Shown: in pieces, positions 26,522 to 36,860 of the stretch
How the letters are laid out: every line of letters starts with the position of its first letter
Position numbering within the stretch: the first letter of the stretch is position 1
Assembly (NCBI GenBank): GCA_001939945.1
Contig: MOEB01000026.1
Coordinates: forward strand, 1-64,000
Source: Aerophototrophica crusticola
GTDB taxonomy: Bacteria > Pseudomonadota > Alphaproteobacteria > Azospirillales > Azospirillaceae
Reading direction: 5' to 3'
DNA length: 64,000 bases
Translations under genes and position numbers: made by a program
The notes under the pieces: generated by a model
Databases searched by the model: none
What the model was told of the DNA's origin: nothing
What the model saw: only the letters and a program-made list of their open reading frames with translations

Positions 26522-27664
26522 ATGGCCGAGGTCACTGAAGCACTTGTGCTGGACGCGCTCCGCACCGTGAAGGACCCTGACAAGGGGGCGGACATCGTCA
26601 GCCTGGGCATGGTGTCCGGCCTGGTGGTGAAGGGCGGCAACGTGGGATTCTCCATCGAGGTGGACCCCAAGCGTGGCCCCGCGCTGGAACCGCTGCGCCA
26701 AGCGGCGGAGCGGGCGGTGGACGCGCTGCCCGGCGTCTTTTCCGTGACCGCGGTGCTGACCGCCCACCGGGCGGGCCCGCAGATGCCGGCCCGTAGCGGG
26801 CATGGCCATGACCACGGGCACTCGCACGGCGCTCCCCAAGGGCAGGGCGGGGGTGCCAAGGCCGCCGTGCCGGGCGTGAAGGCCATCGTCGCCGTCGCCT
26901 CGGGCAAGGGCGGGGTGGGCAAGTCCACCACCGCCGCCAACCTGGCCCTGGCACTGGCTGCCAACGGGCAGAAGGTGGGCCTGCTGGACGCGGACATCTA
27001 TGGCCCCAGCATGCCGCGGATGATGGGCATCTCCGGCAAGCCCAACAGCCGCGACGGCAAGACCCTGGAGCCCATGCAGAATTATGGGATCAAGGTCATG
27101 TCCATGGGCTTCCTGGTGGCCGAGGACACGCCCATGATCTGGCGCGGCCCCATGGTGATCAGCGCCCTGCAACAGATGCTGCGCGACGTGAACTGGGGTG
27201 AGCTGGACGTGCTGGTGGTGGACATGCCGCCGGGCACGGGCGACGCCCAGCTCACCATGGCGCAGAACGTGCCGCTGGCCGGTTCCGTCATCGTCTCCAC
27301 CCCCCAGGACATCGCCCTGCTGGATGCCCGCAAGGGGCTGAACATGTTCCGCCGGGTGGACGTGCCCGTGCTGGGCATCGTGGAGAACATGTCCTATTTC
27401 TGCTGCCCGAACTGCGGACACCGCACGGACATCTTCAGCCACGGCGGCGCCCGGGCGGAGGCGGAGAAGCTGGGCGTGGACTTCCTGGGCGAGGTGCCGC
27501 TGGACATCGCCATCCGGGAGACCAGCGACGGCGGTGCCCCCATCGTCATGTCCCAACCGGACAGCCCCCACGCCAAGGTCTACCGCGCCATCGCCGCCCA
27601 GGTCTGGGCAAAGGTGGGCGGCGCCGGCGCCCGCCGCGCGGGGCCGCGGATCGTGGTGGAGTGA
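26522..27664 (+). CDS. Mrp/ApbC family iron-sulfur carrier ATPase
   Basis: A 380-residue P-loop ATPase that binds and delivers Fe-S clusters. An N-terminal MIP18-like domain (about 1-85) is joined by a His-rich linker at 92-103 (HGHDHGHSH) to the Mrp NTPase, with the deviant Walker [10 protein letters not shown] at 128-136. The cluster ligands are the CPNC motif at 295-298. The His-rich linker is an unusual possible metal-binding patch. The start is the ATG at 26522. Confidence 0.92.
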   Translation: MAEVTEALVLDALRTVKDPDKGADIVSLGMVSGLVVKGGNVGFSIEVDPKRGPALEPLRQAAERAVDALPGVFSVTAVLTAHRAGPQMPARSGHGHDHGHSHGAPQGQGGGAKAAVPGVKAIVAVASGKGGVGKSTTAANLALALAANGQKVGLLDADIYGPSMPRMMGISGKPNSRDGKTLEPMQNYGIKVMSMGFLVAEDTPMIWRGPMVISALQQMLRDVNWGELDVLVVDMPPGTGDAQLTMAQNVPLAGSVIVSTPQDIALLDARKGLNMFRRVDVPVLGIVENMSYFCCPNCGHRTDIFSHGGARAEAEKLGVDFLGEVPLDIAIRETSDGGAPIVMSQPDSPHAKVYRAIAAQVWAKVGGAGARRAGPRIVVE

Positions 27665-27776
27665 GGGGAGTCGGCGCGATGGAATGCTGCACTGCGCACG
27701 GCGCATGTGACTTTTCCTTTCGCGCCGACGTTTCCTTTGGTACATATCGTTCGCGATCCGATGCAGGACGGACATC

Positions 27777-28073
27777 ATGTACCAGGAAGAGCCGATCAAG
27801 GTTGCGTACGCGTTCCGGAACGGGGCCCACAGCTTCCGTGCCGCCGACCCCCGCACGGGGGAGATCGCGGTGGCCCACGGGGTGCCGGAGGTCGCGTATG
27901 AGGAGGTGACGCGCACCCTGACGGAGCGGGTGGCGGACCGTCTGGGCGCCTATGCCCAGGCCCGGCCGCAGCTCGCCTTCAAGGACTTCTGGACTTGGCT
28001 TCAGATGAACCCCATCGCGGCCATGCCCAACGCGCCCTGCCATGTGGAGTTCGCCTGGGAGGTCCGGCACTGA
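27777..28073 (+). CDS. Small conserved-looking hypothetical protein
   Basis: A 98-residue soluble protein of unknown function. It begins MYQEEPIKVAYAFRNGAHSF, has an RTGEIAVAHG turn, and ends CHVEFAWEVRH. Codon use matches the neighbouring genes and a good terminator follows, so it is probably a real gene. No motif suggests an activity. Confidence 0.65.
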   Translation: MYQEEPIKVAYAFRNGAHSFRAADPRTGEIAVAHGVPEVAYEEVTRTLTERVADRLGAYAQARPQLAFKDFWTWLQMNPIAAMPNAPCHVEFAWEVRH

Positions 28074-28115
28074 CCTGCCAGTGAGTTTAGCCCCAGTTCG
28101 TTCCCAAGAGCCTTG

Positions 28116-28152
28116 AAGGCCCGCCCCGCCGAACAGCCGGGCGGGCCTTTCC
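28116..28152. terminator. Bidirectional terminator
   Basis: AAGGCCCGCCC pairs with GGGCGGGCCTT around a 12-base loop and is followed by TCCTT on the plus strand. It separates the small hypothetical gene from the convergent TSUP gene. Confidence 0.75.
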
Positions 28153-28167
28153 TTGTCTGTCGGCCCC

Positions 28168-28917
28168 TTACCCTAAGATCGCCGCCACGCCCGTCACCAC
28201 CAGCACGCCAATGGCGATGGGCCGGAAATGGGCGCCGCCCGCCTTGCGGAACAGCCGCTCCCCCCACTTGGCCGCCAGCATCAGCGGCACGCACAGCACT
28301 GTGCCCCAGACCAGCACCTGCCCGTCGATCAGGCCGTTCCACGCCAGCAGGGCCACGCTGGTGAAGTTCAGGCAGGTGAAGAACAGGATCAGGCTGGCCC
28401 GCTGCACCGCGGCCGGGATGGGCAGGGCGAGGAGCAGCAGGATCACCGGCGGCCCGCCCATGCCCACGGACCCGTTCATCAGTCCGGCCATGGCCCCGGC
28501 CCCCAGCTTCAGGGGCAGGCCCGCCCGCTCCAGCCGGAACCGCGGGCGCGACAGCAGCAGGCTGGCGACGATGACGCTGGCGCCGATGGCCTTTTCCAGC
28601 ACCTCCGCCGGCAGGACCAGCAGCAGGTACACGCCGAAGGGCAGGGCCGCGAGGCAACCCAAGTAGAAGACGGCCACGGTCCGCCCGTCCGCCTCCTTCC
28701 ACGCGCCGGTCAGCAGGGGGATGTTGGTGGCGGCGATGGCCACCATGCTGGTGGCGACGGCATGGGCCGGGTCCAGGAACAGGGACAGCCCCGGCACGAT
28801 CACCAGCGCCGCCCCGAACCCCGTCAATCCCCGGATCACCCCGGCCACCACACCCACGAGGATGAGGCCGAGGGCCTGCCAGACATTCGGCAGGAGCGGC
28901 AGCAGCCATTCGGTCAA
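28168..28917 (-). CDS. TSUP family permease (TauE/SafE-like)
   Basis: A 249-residue inner-membrane protein with about eight hydrophobic helices and the paired TSUP motifs VIRGLTGFGAALVIVPGLSL and GLMNGSVGMGGPPVI. The family exports sulfite, sulfoacetate or similar small anions; the substrate here is unknown. The start is a TTG at 28917 that overlaps the serB stop as TTGA, so translation is probably coupled to serB. Confidence 0.85.
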   Translation of the reverse strand: MTEWLLPLLPNVWQALGLILVGVVAGVIRGLTGFGAALVIVPGLSLFLDPAHAVATSMVAIAATNIPLLTGAWKEADGRTVAVFYLGCLAALPFGVYLLLVLPAEVLEKAIGASVIVASLLLSRPRFRLERAGLPLKLGAGAMAGLMNGSVGMGGPPVILLLLALPIPAAVQRASLILFFTCLNFTSVALLAWNGLIDGQVLVWGTVLCVPLMLAAKWGERLFRKAGGAHFRPIAIGVLVVTGVAAILG

Positions 28918-29813
28918 GATGCGACCATCTCCGCCGCGCGGTAGCCCTGGATGTACAGCAGCGCCGTCAGGTCGCCATGGTCCACCCGGGCTCGGGCCTG
29001 GGCGGCGACGGTGGGCTTGGCATGGAAGGCGACGCCGGTGCCGGCCCCTTGCAGCATGGGTAGGTCGTTGGCCCCGTCGCCCACCGTCATGGTGGCGACC
29101 AGGGGCACGCGCCGCGATCCTGCGATGCGGATCAGGGCCTGGAGCTTGGCGTCCTTGTCCAGGATGGGCTCCAGCGGCTTGCCGGTCAGCTTGCCGTCCG
29201 CCACCTCCAAATCGTTGGCCTGGTCCTCATCGAAGGCCAGCCGGTCCCGCACATGGGCGGTGAAGGGCTTGAACCCGCCGGACACCAGGGCGCAATAGGT
29301 GCCGTGCTTCTTCAGGGTCGCCAGCAGCGTGGCCGCCCCCGGCATCAGGGTGATGCGGCCCATCATGTCCGCCAGCACCGTCCCCGGCAGGCCGGACAGC
29401 AAGGCCACTCGTTCCCTGAGAGCGCCCTTGAAATCGATCTCCCCATTCATGGCGCGGGCGGTGATGGCGGCGATCTTGTCGCGGGCGCCCACCAGCTCCC
29501 CCAACTCGTCCAGCATTTCCTGCTCGATGATGGTGGATTCCATGTCCGCCACCAGCACGGCCTTGCGCCGCCCCTCCGCCACTTGCGCCACCACGTCCAC
29601 CGGCTGGCCGGCCAGGGCCTTGGCGACGGCGGCCTGGGCCTGGTCCGCGTCCAGGCCGGAGAAGGCCACGTCGCAGGCGATACCTTCATGCAGCCAGTCG
29701 GGGGCGCCTGCCTCCGCGCCCAGGTCCCGAAGGGCGGTGCGCGCCAGCCGCGCCGTGCTATCGTCCAGCCCGCCCTGCGCCGGGTCGGTGATCAGGGTCA
29801 TCACATGGGTCAT
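28914..29813 (-). CDS. serB: Phosphoserine phosphatase
   Basis: Final enzyme of serine synthesis. The 299-residue HAD-family protein has the nucleophile Asp90 in DMESTIIEQE, then GALRERVALLSGLP, LVSGGFKPF and the Mg-binding GDGANDLPML. An N-terminal ACT-like region precedes the catalytic part. The ATG at 29813 lies five bases from the opposing miaA start. Confidence 0.95.
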   Translation of the reverse strand: MTHVMTLITDPAQGGLDDSTARLARTALRDLGAEAGAPDWLHEGIACDVAFSGLDADQAQAAVAKALAGQPVDVVAQVAEGRRKAVLVADMESTIIEQEMLDELGELVGARDKIAAITARAMNGEIDFKGALRERVALLSGLPGTVLADMMGRITLMPGAATLLATLKKHGTYCALVSGGFKPFTAHVRDRLAFDEDQANDLEVADGKLTGKPLEPILDKDAKLQALIRIAGSRRVPLVATMTVGDGANDLPMLQGAGTGVAFHAKPTVAAQARARVDHGDLTALLYIQGYRAAEMVAS

Positions 29814-29818
29814 CGGGA

Positions 29819-30838
29819 ATGTCCGGAAGCACGGGGTCGAGGCAGCGCCTTTATGCGGATGCGGGAGAGGGGACGCAAGCGGCACAACCCGTGCTCGTCA
29901 TCGGCGGCCCCACCGCGTCCGGCAAGTCCGGCCTGGCGCTTTCCCTGGCGGAGCGGGCGGGCGGCATGGTGATCAATGCCGACAGCATGCAGGTCTATGG
30001 GGTGCTGCATGTCGTCACGGCCCGCCCCTCGGCCGCCGACGAGGCCCGCGCCCCCCACCGGCTGTACGGCGTCGTCCCCCCGTCGGAGCGGATGAGCGCC
30101 GCCCGCTGGCGCGACTTGGCCCTCGCTGAAATCCGCACCGCCCACGCGACCGGTCACCTGCCCATCGTGGTGGGCGGCACCGGCCTGTACTTGCGTACCC
30201 TGATGCAGGGCATCGCCGACATGCCGGACATCCCGGTGGCGGTGCGGGAAGCCACCCTGGCCCTCCAGCGGGACATCGGCAGCCCCGCCCTGCACGCCCT
30301 CCTGGCGGAGCGGGACCCGGAGACCGCCGCCCGCCTGAACCCGGGCGATACCCAGCGGCTGGTGCGGGCTTGGGAGGTGCTGGAGGCCACCGGCCACGGC
30401 ATCACCTGGTGGCAGCGCCACGCCACCCCGATCCCCCCCGCCGGCCTGTCCTTCCTGCCCCTGGTGGTGGAGCCACCGCGGGACCGGCTCTATGCCCAAT
30501 GCGACGCCCGGTTCCTGGCCATGCTGGAGCAGGGCGCGCTGGATGAGGTGCGGCAACTGGCCGTCCTGGGCCTGGACCCCGACCTTCCCGCCATGAAGGC
30601 CCTTGGGGTGCCGGAGCTTCTCGCCCATCTGCGGGGAGAGGTTCCCTTGGCGGACGCGACGGCACGGGCCCAGCAGATGACCCGCAACTATGCCAAGCGC
30701 CAGCTCACCTGGTTCCGCCACCAGCTTGCCGCGGCGCGGCGGGTCGATCCCGGCGCGTGGGCGCATCATTCGGCAATCGAGCAACTTTATGACAGTGTCA
30801 TGGGTGATATGCAGAAGAAGATTTCCGGACGGGGTTGA
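29819..30838 (+). CDS. miaA: tRNA dimethylallyltransferase
   Basis: Adds a dimethylallyl group to A37 of tRNAs reading UNN codons. The 339-residue protein has the P-loop GPTASGKS at 30-37, NADSMQVYGVLHVVTARP (DSxQ motif), VVGGTGLYLRTL and the C-terminal NYAKRQLTWFR. The first ATG is used, but it leaves almost no room between this gene and serB and gives an N-terminal extension of about 20 residues, so a start closer to the P-loop, for example the GTG at about 29891, is possible. Confidence 0.93.
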   Translation: MSGSTGSRQRLYADAGEGTQAAQPVLVIGGPTASGKSGLALSLAERAGGMVINADSMQVYGVLHVVTARPSAADEARAPHRLYGVVPPSERMSAARWRDLALAEIRTAHATGHLPIVVGGTGLYLRTLMQGIADMPDIPVAVREATLALQRDIGSPALHALLAERDPETAARLNPGDTQRLVRAWEVLEATGHGITWWQRHATPIPPAGLSFLPLVVEPPRDRLYAQCDARFLAMLEQGALDEVRQLAVLGLDPDLPAMKALGVPELLAHLRGEVPLADATARAQQMTRNYAKRQLTWFRHQLAAARRVDPGAWAHHSAIEQLYDSVMGDMQKKISGRG

Positions 30839-30943
30839 CCGGCATTCCAGATTTGTCTAGCTTCCGGCCCAAGGCCCCATCCCGCACCTGCGAGAGGGGC
30901 TGTTTCCGCCTCTAGGGACCGATTTCAGGGAAAGTGTGCTGCC

Positions 30944-32710
30944 ATGTCGACGGGAACGAAGCTGACCGGTGCCGACATCGTCATCAAGGCGTTGCGGGAC
31001 CAGGGCGTGGACACGATCTTCGGCTATCCTGGCGGCGCGGTACTTCCCATCTACGACGCGCTGTTCAAGCAGAACGACATCAAGCACATCCTGGTCCGGC
31101 ATGAGCAGGCGGCCGTCCACGCAGCGGAAGGGTACGCCCGCTCCACCGGGAAGGTGGGCGTCGTCCTGGTCACCAGCGGCCCCGGCGCCACCAACGCCGT
31201 GACGGGTTTGGTGGACGCGCTGATGGACAGCATCCCGCTTGTCTGCCTGACCGGGCAGGTCCCCACCCACCTGATCGGCAACGACGCCTTCCAGGAGTGC
31301 GACACGACAGGCATCACCCGCCCGGCGACCAAGCACAACTACCTGGTCAAGGACGTCAACAACCTGGCCCGCACCCTGCACGAAGGGTTCTATGTGGCCA
31401 AGAGCGGCCGCCCCGGCCCCGTGGTCATCGACATCCCCAAGGACGTGCAGTTCGCCGAGGGCACCTACCGCACGCCCGGCGAAAGCCAACCCAAATCCTA
31501 CCGCCCCCAGGTCAAGCCCGACCTGAACCGGGTGGAGGAGGCGGTGGAGCTGATCGCCAATGCCAAGCGGCCGATCTTTTATGTGGGGGGCGGCGTGATC
31601 AACGCCGGCCCCATCGCCAGCCAACTGCTGACCCAGTTCGTGCGGATGACCGGCTATCCCTGCACCAACACGCTGATGGGCCTGGGCGCCTACCCCGCGT
31701 CGGACCCGCAGTTCCTGGGCATGTTGGGCATGCACGGCACCTACGAGGCCAATCTGGCCATGCATGGCTGCGACGTGATGATCAACATCGGCGCCCGGTT
31801 CGATGACCGGGTGACCGGCAAGCTCAGCGAATTCTCGCCGGGCTCCAAGAAGATCCATGTCGATATCGACCCCAGCAACATCAACAAGAACGTTCCGGTA
31901 GACATCGCCATCGTCGGCGACGCGGCCTATGTGCTGGAGGACATGATCCGCATCTGGAAGGCGCGGCAGAAGCGCCCCGACCAGAAGGCGCTGAAGGCTT
32001 GGTGGGACCAGATCAACCAGTGGCGGGCCAAGGATTGCCTGCGCTACGACCGCACCGACCAGGTGATCAAGCCGCAATACGCGTTGGAGCGGCTGCGCGA
32101 CGCGGTGAAGGGCCGCGACGACGTGTTCATCAGCACGGAGGTGGGCCAGCACCAGATGTGGGCCGCCCAGTTCCTGCCCTTCGACAAGCCGAACCGTTGG
32201 CTGACCTCCGGCGGGCTGGGCACCATGGGCTACGGCCTGCCCGCCGCCATCGGCGCCCAGATCGGCAACCCCAAGGGCCTGTGCATCGACGTGGCCGGTG
32301 AGGCCAGCATCCTGATGAACATCCAGGAGCTGAGCACCGCCGCCCAGTACCGGCTGCCGGTCAAGGTCTTCATCCTGAACAACCAGTGGATGGGCATGGT
32401 CCGCCAGTGGCAGGAGCTGCTGCACGGCTCCCGCTACTCCCACAGCTACAGCGAGGCCCTGCCGGACTTCGTGAAGCTGGCGGAGGCCTTCGGCGGCGTG
32501 GGCCTGCGCGCCACCAAGGTGTCGGAGGTGGACGACGTGATCCGCACCATGATCGAGACGCCGCGCTTCGTGGTGGTGGACATGTGCGTCGACCCCAAGG
32601 AAAACTGCTTCCCCATGATCCCCGGCGGCAAGGCCCACAACGAGATGCTGCTGGGTCCCGAGGAACGCGTGTCCGAGGCGACCCCGGAGGAGGGGATGGT
32701 GCTCGTCTGA
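30944..32710 (+). CDS. ilvB: Acetolactate synthase large subunit
   Basis: First common step of valine, leucine and isoleucine synthesis. The 588-residue TPP enzyme has the catalytic Glu54 in VRHEQAAVHAAEGYAR, FAD-binding GARFDDRVTGK and the TPP motif region GEASILMNIQEL followed by NNQWMGMVRQWQ. The small subunit follows after 173 bases. The 105-base leader between miaA and ilvB contains a short hairpin but no obvious Ile/Leu/Val leader peptide. Confidence 0.97.
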   Translation: MSTGTKLTGADIVIKALRDQGVDTIFGYPGGAVLPIYDALFKQNDIKHILVRHEQAAVHAAEGYARSTGKVGVVLVTSGPGATNAVTGLVDALMDSIPLVCLTGQVPTHLIGNDAFQECDTTGITRPATKHNYLVKDVNNLARTLHEGFYVAKSGRPGPVVIDIPKDVQFAEGTYRTPGESQPKSYRPQVKPDLNRVEEAVELIANAKRPIFYVGGGVINAGPIASQLLTQFVRMTGYPCTNTLMGLGAYPASDPQFLGMLGMHGTYEANLAMHGCDVMINIGARFDDRVTGKLSEFSPGSKKIHVDIDPSNINKNVPVDIAIVGDAAYVLEDMIRIWKARQKRPDQKALKAWWDQINQWRAKDCLRYDRTDQVIKPQYALERLRDAVKGRDDVFISTEVGQHQMWAAQFLPFDKPNRWLTSGGLGTMGYGLPAAIGAQIGNPKGLCIDVAGEASILMNIQELSTAAQYRLPVKVFILNNQWMGMVRQWQELLHGSRYSHSYSEALPDFVKLAEAFGGVGLRATKVSEVDDVIRTMIETPRFVVVDMCVDPKENCFPMIPGGKAHNEMLLGPEERVSEATPEEGMVLV

Positions 32711-32712
32711 TC

Positions 32713-32848
32713 CCTCTCCCTGGGGAGAGGGTGCCCCGCAGGGGCGGGTGAGGGAGGTGGGCGTAGAGCGCCACGCAAACCCACCCGCTTCGCGGAACCC
32801 GTCCCCCTCACCCGGCGCTGCCGCGCCACCCTCTCCCCAGGGAGAGGG
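32713..32848. repeat. Pair of CCCTCTCCC/GGGAGAGGG palindromes in inverted order
   Basis: CCCTCTCCCTGGGGAGAGGG lies at 32713-32731 with GGGTGAGGGAGG after it, and CCCCCTCACCC followed by a second CCCTCTCCCC-AGGGAGAGGG hairpin lies at 32803-32848. The element separates ilvB from ilvH. The same type occurs at 55355-55476. Confidence 0.6.
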
Positions 32849-32883
32849 GAAACAAACAAGAAGCTCTCGTCGGGAACCCTCCC

Positions 32884-33396
32884 ATGGCACCGCAAGACAC
32901 CATCCGCCGCCACACCATTTCCGTCCTGGTGGACAACGAGCCGGGCGTGCTGGCCCGGGTCATCGGCCTTTTCTCCGGCCGAGGCTACAACATCGAGAGC
33001 CTGACGGTGGCGGAGGTGAACGAGAAGGACAGCCTGTCCCGCATCACCGTCGTCACCTCGGGCACGCCCATGATCATCGAGCAGATCAAGGCACAGCTCG
33101 ACCGGCTGGTGCCCGTGCACAAGGTGAAGGACCTGACCCTGGCTGGCCCCTTCATCGAGCGGGAGATGGCGCTGGTGAAGGTCAGCGGGTCGGGGGAGAA
33201 GCGGGTGGAGGCCCTGCGCATCGCCGACATCTTCAAGGCCCGCGTGGTGGACGCCACCATCACCAGCTTCGTCTTCGAGATCACCGGCACGGCGGAGGAG
33301 CTGAACCGCTTCGTGGAACTGATGGACCAGCTCGGCCTGGTGGACATCAGCCGCACCGGTGCCGTGGCCATGAGCCGGGGGGCGGCGGGGCTCTGA
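32884..33396 (+). CDS. ilvH: Acetolactate synthase small subunit
   Basis: Regulatory subunit of acetolactate synthase, 170 residues. The N-terminal ACT domain, about 10-85, binds the feedback inhibitor valine: ISVLVDNEPGVLARVIGLFSGRGYNIESL is followed by LSRITVVTSG and the C-terminal ALRIADIFKARVVDAT domain. The name ilvN is also used. Confidence 0.96.
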   Translation: MAPQDTIRRHTISVLVDNEPGVLARVIGLFSGRGYNIESLTVAEVNEKDSLSRITVVTSGTPMIIEQIKAQLDRLVPVHKVKDLTLAGPFIEREMALVKVSGSGEKRVEALRIADIFKARVVDATITSFVFEITGTAEELNRFVELMDQLGLVDISRTGAVAMSRGAAGL

Positions 33397-33447
33397 GCGT
33401 CTTTCCCCCTGTGGTAGTTTTGTAGGCACGGATCACAGGGGGCAGGC

Positions 33448-33740
33448 ATGGCCCGGACAGTGACGGCCCGCGAGGCCGAAGAACACGTCGCTGACCTTCT
33501 CGCCAGCGCCGAGGCGGGGGAGGAGACCCTTATCCTCAAGCACGGCAAGCCCGTTGCCCGGCTGGTGCCCGTCCCGGCGGGAGAATGTCGTGCCGACGCT
33601 GGAAGAGCGCATGGCCGCATTCGAGGAAATGGCTGCAGAAATCGAGGAGCGGAGGGCAGCCGTCGAGGGCTTGTTGAGCCATGCCCAGGCGAACTTGGGT
33701 TCGCCGGAGCCCGGTTGGCGTTTCAGCCGGGACGAACTCT

Positions 33741-33766
<26 letters not shown>
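33448..33766 (+). pseudogene. Phd/VapB-type antitoxin remnant, frameshifted
   Basis: The first 44 residues read as a Phd/YefM antitoxin N terminus, MARTVTAREAEEHVADLL...LKHGKPVARLVPVP, in the frame of 33448. At about 33585 the similarity moves to the next frame, where ENVVPTLEERMAAFEEMAA continues to DELYDDRLNRR and the TAA ending at 33766. Joining the frames gives a plausible full-length antitoxin, so a one-base frameshift has broken it. It precedes the vapC remnant with a small overlap, as in a normal toxin-antitoxin pair. Confidence 0.75.
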
Positions 33767-35347
<1,581 letters not shown>

Positions 35348-35373
35348 GCCGGGCAACCGGACCGAACCAAGCG

Positions 35374-35413
35374 CTGGCGCCGCCTCCCAAGGGAGGGGCG
35401 CCAGTTCGCTTTC
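35374..35413 (+). terminator. Terminator of ilvC
   Basis: CTGGCGCC-GCCTCCC pairs with GGGAGG-GGCGCCAG around AA, and TTCGCTTT follows. Confidence 0.8.
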
Positions 35414-35452
35414 TGGGGTGTCGCGGCGTCCAGACGGGCGCCGCGCGCCCGG

Positions 35453-36187
35453 TCAGTGGTCGTAACTTGCCCGGATCTTCTGCAGAGTGCCGTTGGCCGA
35501 CAGCTTCTTGATTGCCGCGTTGATGCGGGTCATCGTCGCCTCGTTCGCCGGGCCCTTGGCCATGACCATGTAGTTCGGCAGCAGGGCGATGGGCGTGGGC
35601 AGGGCGGAAAACTCACGCATGTCCAGGCCGGCGGCCTTGGTGCCCATTGCCAGGGCGCCCAGGCCCGGGTTGATGATGGCGGCGTCAAGCTCCCCGTCCA
35701 GCAGGCGCTTCAGCCGGACCTTGGGATCATTGTCGGTGACGGAGGTGAAGCTCTTCACCGCATCCTCGAATTCCTGGCCGAAGCGGGCGCCTTCCTGGTA
35801 GCCCACCCGCTTGCCCGCCAGGTCGGCGGCCGTGTTCAGCTTGAACTCCTTGCCCTTCTTGACGACGACCAGCACCGTGTCATCCACTAGGTTGGTGCTG
35901 AAAAGGTACTTCTCCGCGCGTTCTTTGGTGTGGAAGACGCCGGTGACGACCCCGCCCTCCGTCAGCGCCAGTTCCATGGCCTGGGCGAACGGCGCGAGCT
36001 TTACCTCCGCTTGCAACCCAGCCTCTTGCAGCACGGCGATGGCGGCCTCGACCGCATAACCGCGGGGCGTCGAGCCATCCTGCCACGCCTTCGGCGCGAC
36101 GTTGTTGTTCCCCCGCAGGGTGATGGTCTCGGCGTGGACGGTGCCGGCCAGCAGAAGCGCGGCGATTGACGCAAGTACGCGGAACAT
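35453..36187 (-). CDS. Periplasmic substrate-binding protein, family 3
   Basis: A 244-residue exported solute-binding protein. The signal peptide is about residues 1-19, ending VHA-E. The mature chain has the family-3 features PRGYAVEAAIAVLQEAG, TKERAEKYLFSTNLVDDTVLVVVKKG, DLAGKRVGYQEGARFG and DGELDAAIINPG. Such proteins bind amino acids for ABC importers or act as sensors; no permease gene is adjacent, so this copy is an orphan. The ATG at 36187 is preceded by GGGGGGAGAC, which decides the start. Confidence 0.82.
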   Translation of the reverse strand: MFRVLASIAALLLAGTVHAETITLRGNNNVAPKAWQDGSTPRGYAVEAAIAVLQEAGLQAEVKLAPFAQAMELALTEGGVVTGVFHTKERAEKYLFSTNLVDDTVLVVVKKGKEFKLNTAADLAGKRVGYQEGARFGQEFEDAVKSFTSVTDNDPKVRLKRLLDGELDAAIINPGLGALAMGTKAAGLDMREFSALPTPIALLPNYMVMAKGPANEATMTRINAAIKKLSANGTLQKIRASYDH

Positions 36188-36574
36188 GTCTCCCCCCAAA
36201 GTTGAATTGTTTTGTGTTTATTGATCGGTATGCGATTGCGTGAATGCCATGATTTCCCTACCCGCGCAATGGTTTCCTGCGACCTGTAGGGGAGCAGGCG
36301 CGCACGATTCCGTAAGGAAATCCCGAATGCCCGCAGGGCGCACCCTTCCAGGTGGCAAATGCCGGTCGGCTCTTCTGCTGCCCGCAAGGACGCCCTGCCA
36401 TTCGGTGCGGGGCTGTTGCCGCCCATTGCCGGCTTGTGAGGGCTGGCATGCGCCCTGCGACGGTTCATTGCGTCGACAATGCACTTGCCGCTAACGGCAT
36501 TGCGACCTACTCTCCAATCCAGACAGGGCCTTTCCGTTCGGGCCTTCGCGCAACCAAGGACAGGACCGGACCCC
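36188..36574. other. Intergenic region upstream of the leuA leader
   Basis: No gene is supported here. It should hold the divergent promoters of the binding protein and the leuA leader. Several short palindromic stretches rich in GGCA/TGCC are visible, but none forms a clear operator. Confidence 0.35.
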
Positions 36575-36718
36575 GTGTCTGCCCCTCGCCGCCGCACCCG
36601 CACCACCGCCCGGGCCATCGCCCGTGAGAATGGTTTGCCGGTCGCGAACGCGCTGTCCCTTGGCCTGCTGCTGCTGAGCCTGCTGGCACTGGCCGGCCTT
36701 CGACTAATCGGCCCCTGA
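36575..36718 (+). CDS. Leucine-rich leader peptide of leuA
   Basis: A 47-residue open frame starting with GTG, preceded by AAGGACAGGACC. Its last 22 residues contain eleven leucines, including a run of four CTG codons, and it ends LIGP-stop. It lies 142 bases before leuA and is followed by competing hairpins. This is the layout of a transcription-attenuation leader that senses charged tRNA-Leu, a mechanism predicted for leuA in alphaproteobacteria. An in-frame ATG start at 36479 would add 32 residues and is less likely. Confidence 0.7.
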   Translation: MSAPRRRTRTTARAIARENGLPVANALSLGLLLLSLLALAGLRLIGP

Positions 36719-36744
36719 GCGCAGCCGCCCGGCCTTTCCGGCAA

Positions 36745-36779
36745 CCGCGTTCAGGGGACTGACGCGGCGGAGCCCGCGT
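36745..36779 (+). promoter_or_regulatory. Mutually exclusive hairpins in the leuA leader
   Basis: CCGCG-T-TCAG pairs with CTGA-CGCGG at 36745-36767. The second arm can instead pair as ACGCGG with CCGCGT at 36762-36779. The two stems cannot form together, as expected for an attenuator. There is no obvious T run after the second stem, so termination could be Rho-aided or the structure could act on translation. Confidence 0.5.
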
Positions 36780-36860
36780 ACCCAGCCGATATCAGGATCA
36801 ACGCATACGGTGGCCCATGGCCCTTTGGCCCGCCGCCGGCATCCCCGAAGAGCTTGAGCC

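Noticed and set aside
30839-30943. Attenuator leader before ilvB
   Set aside because: A short hairpin is present, but no open frame rich in Ile, Leu or Val codons was found.
30857-32890. A long open frame antisense to ilvB
   Set aside because: It is a high-GC shadow of ilvB with no domain, low-complexity Gly/Val/His composition and no ribosome-binding site. Similar long frames antisense to degP, treS-mak, smc and glgE were rejected for the same reason.
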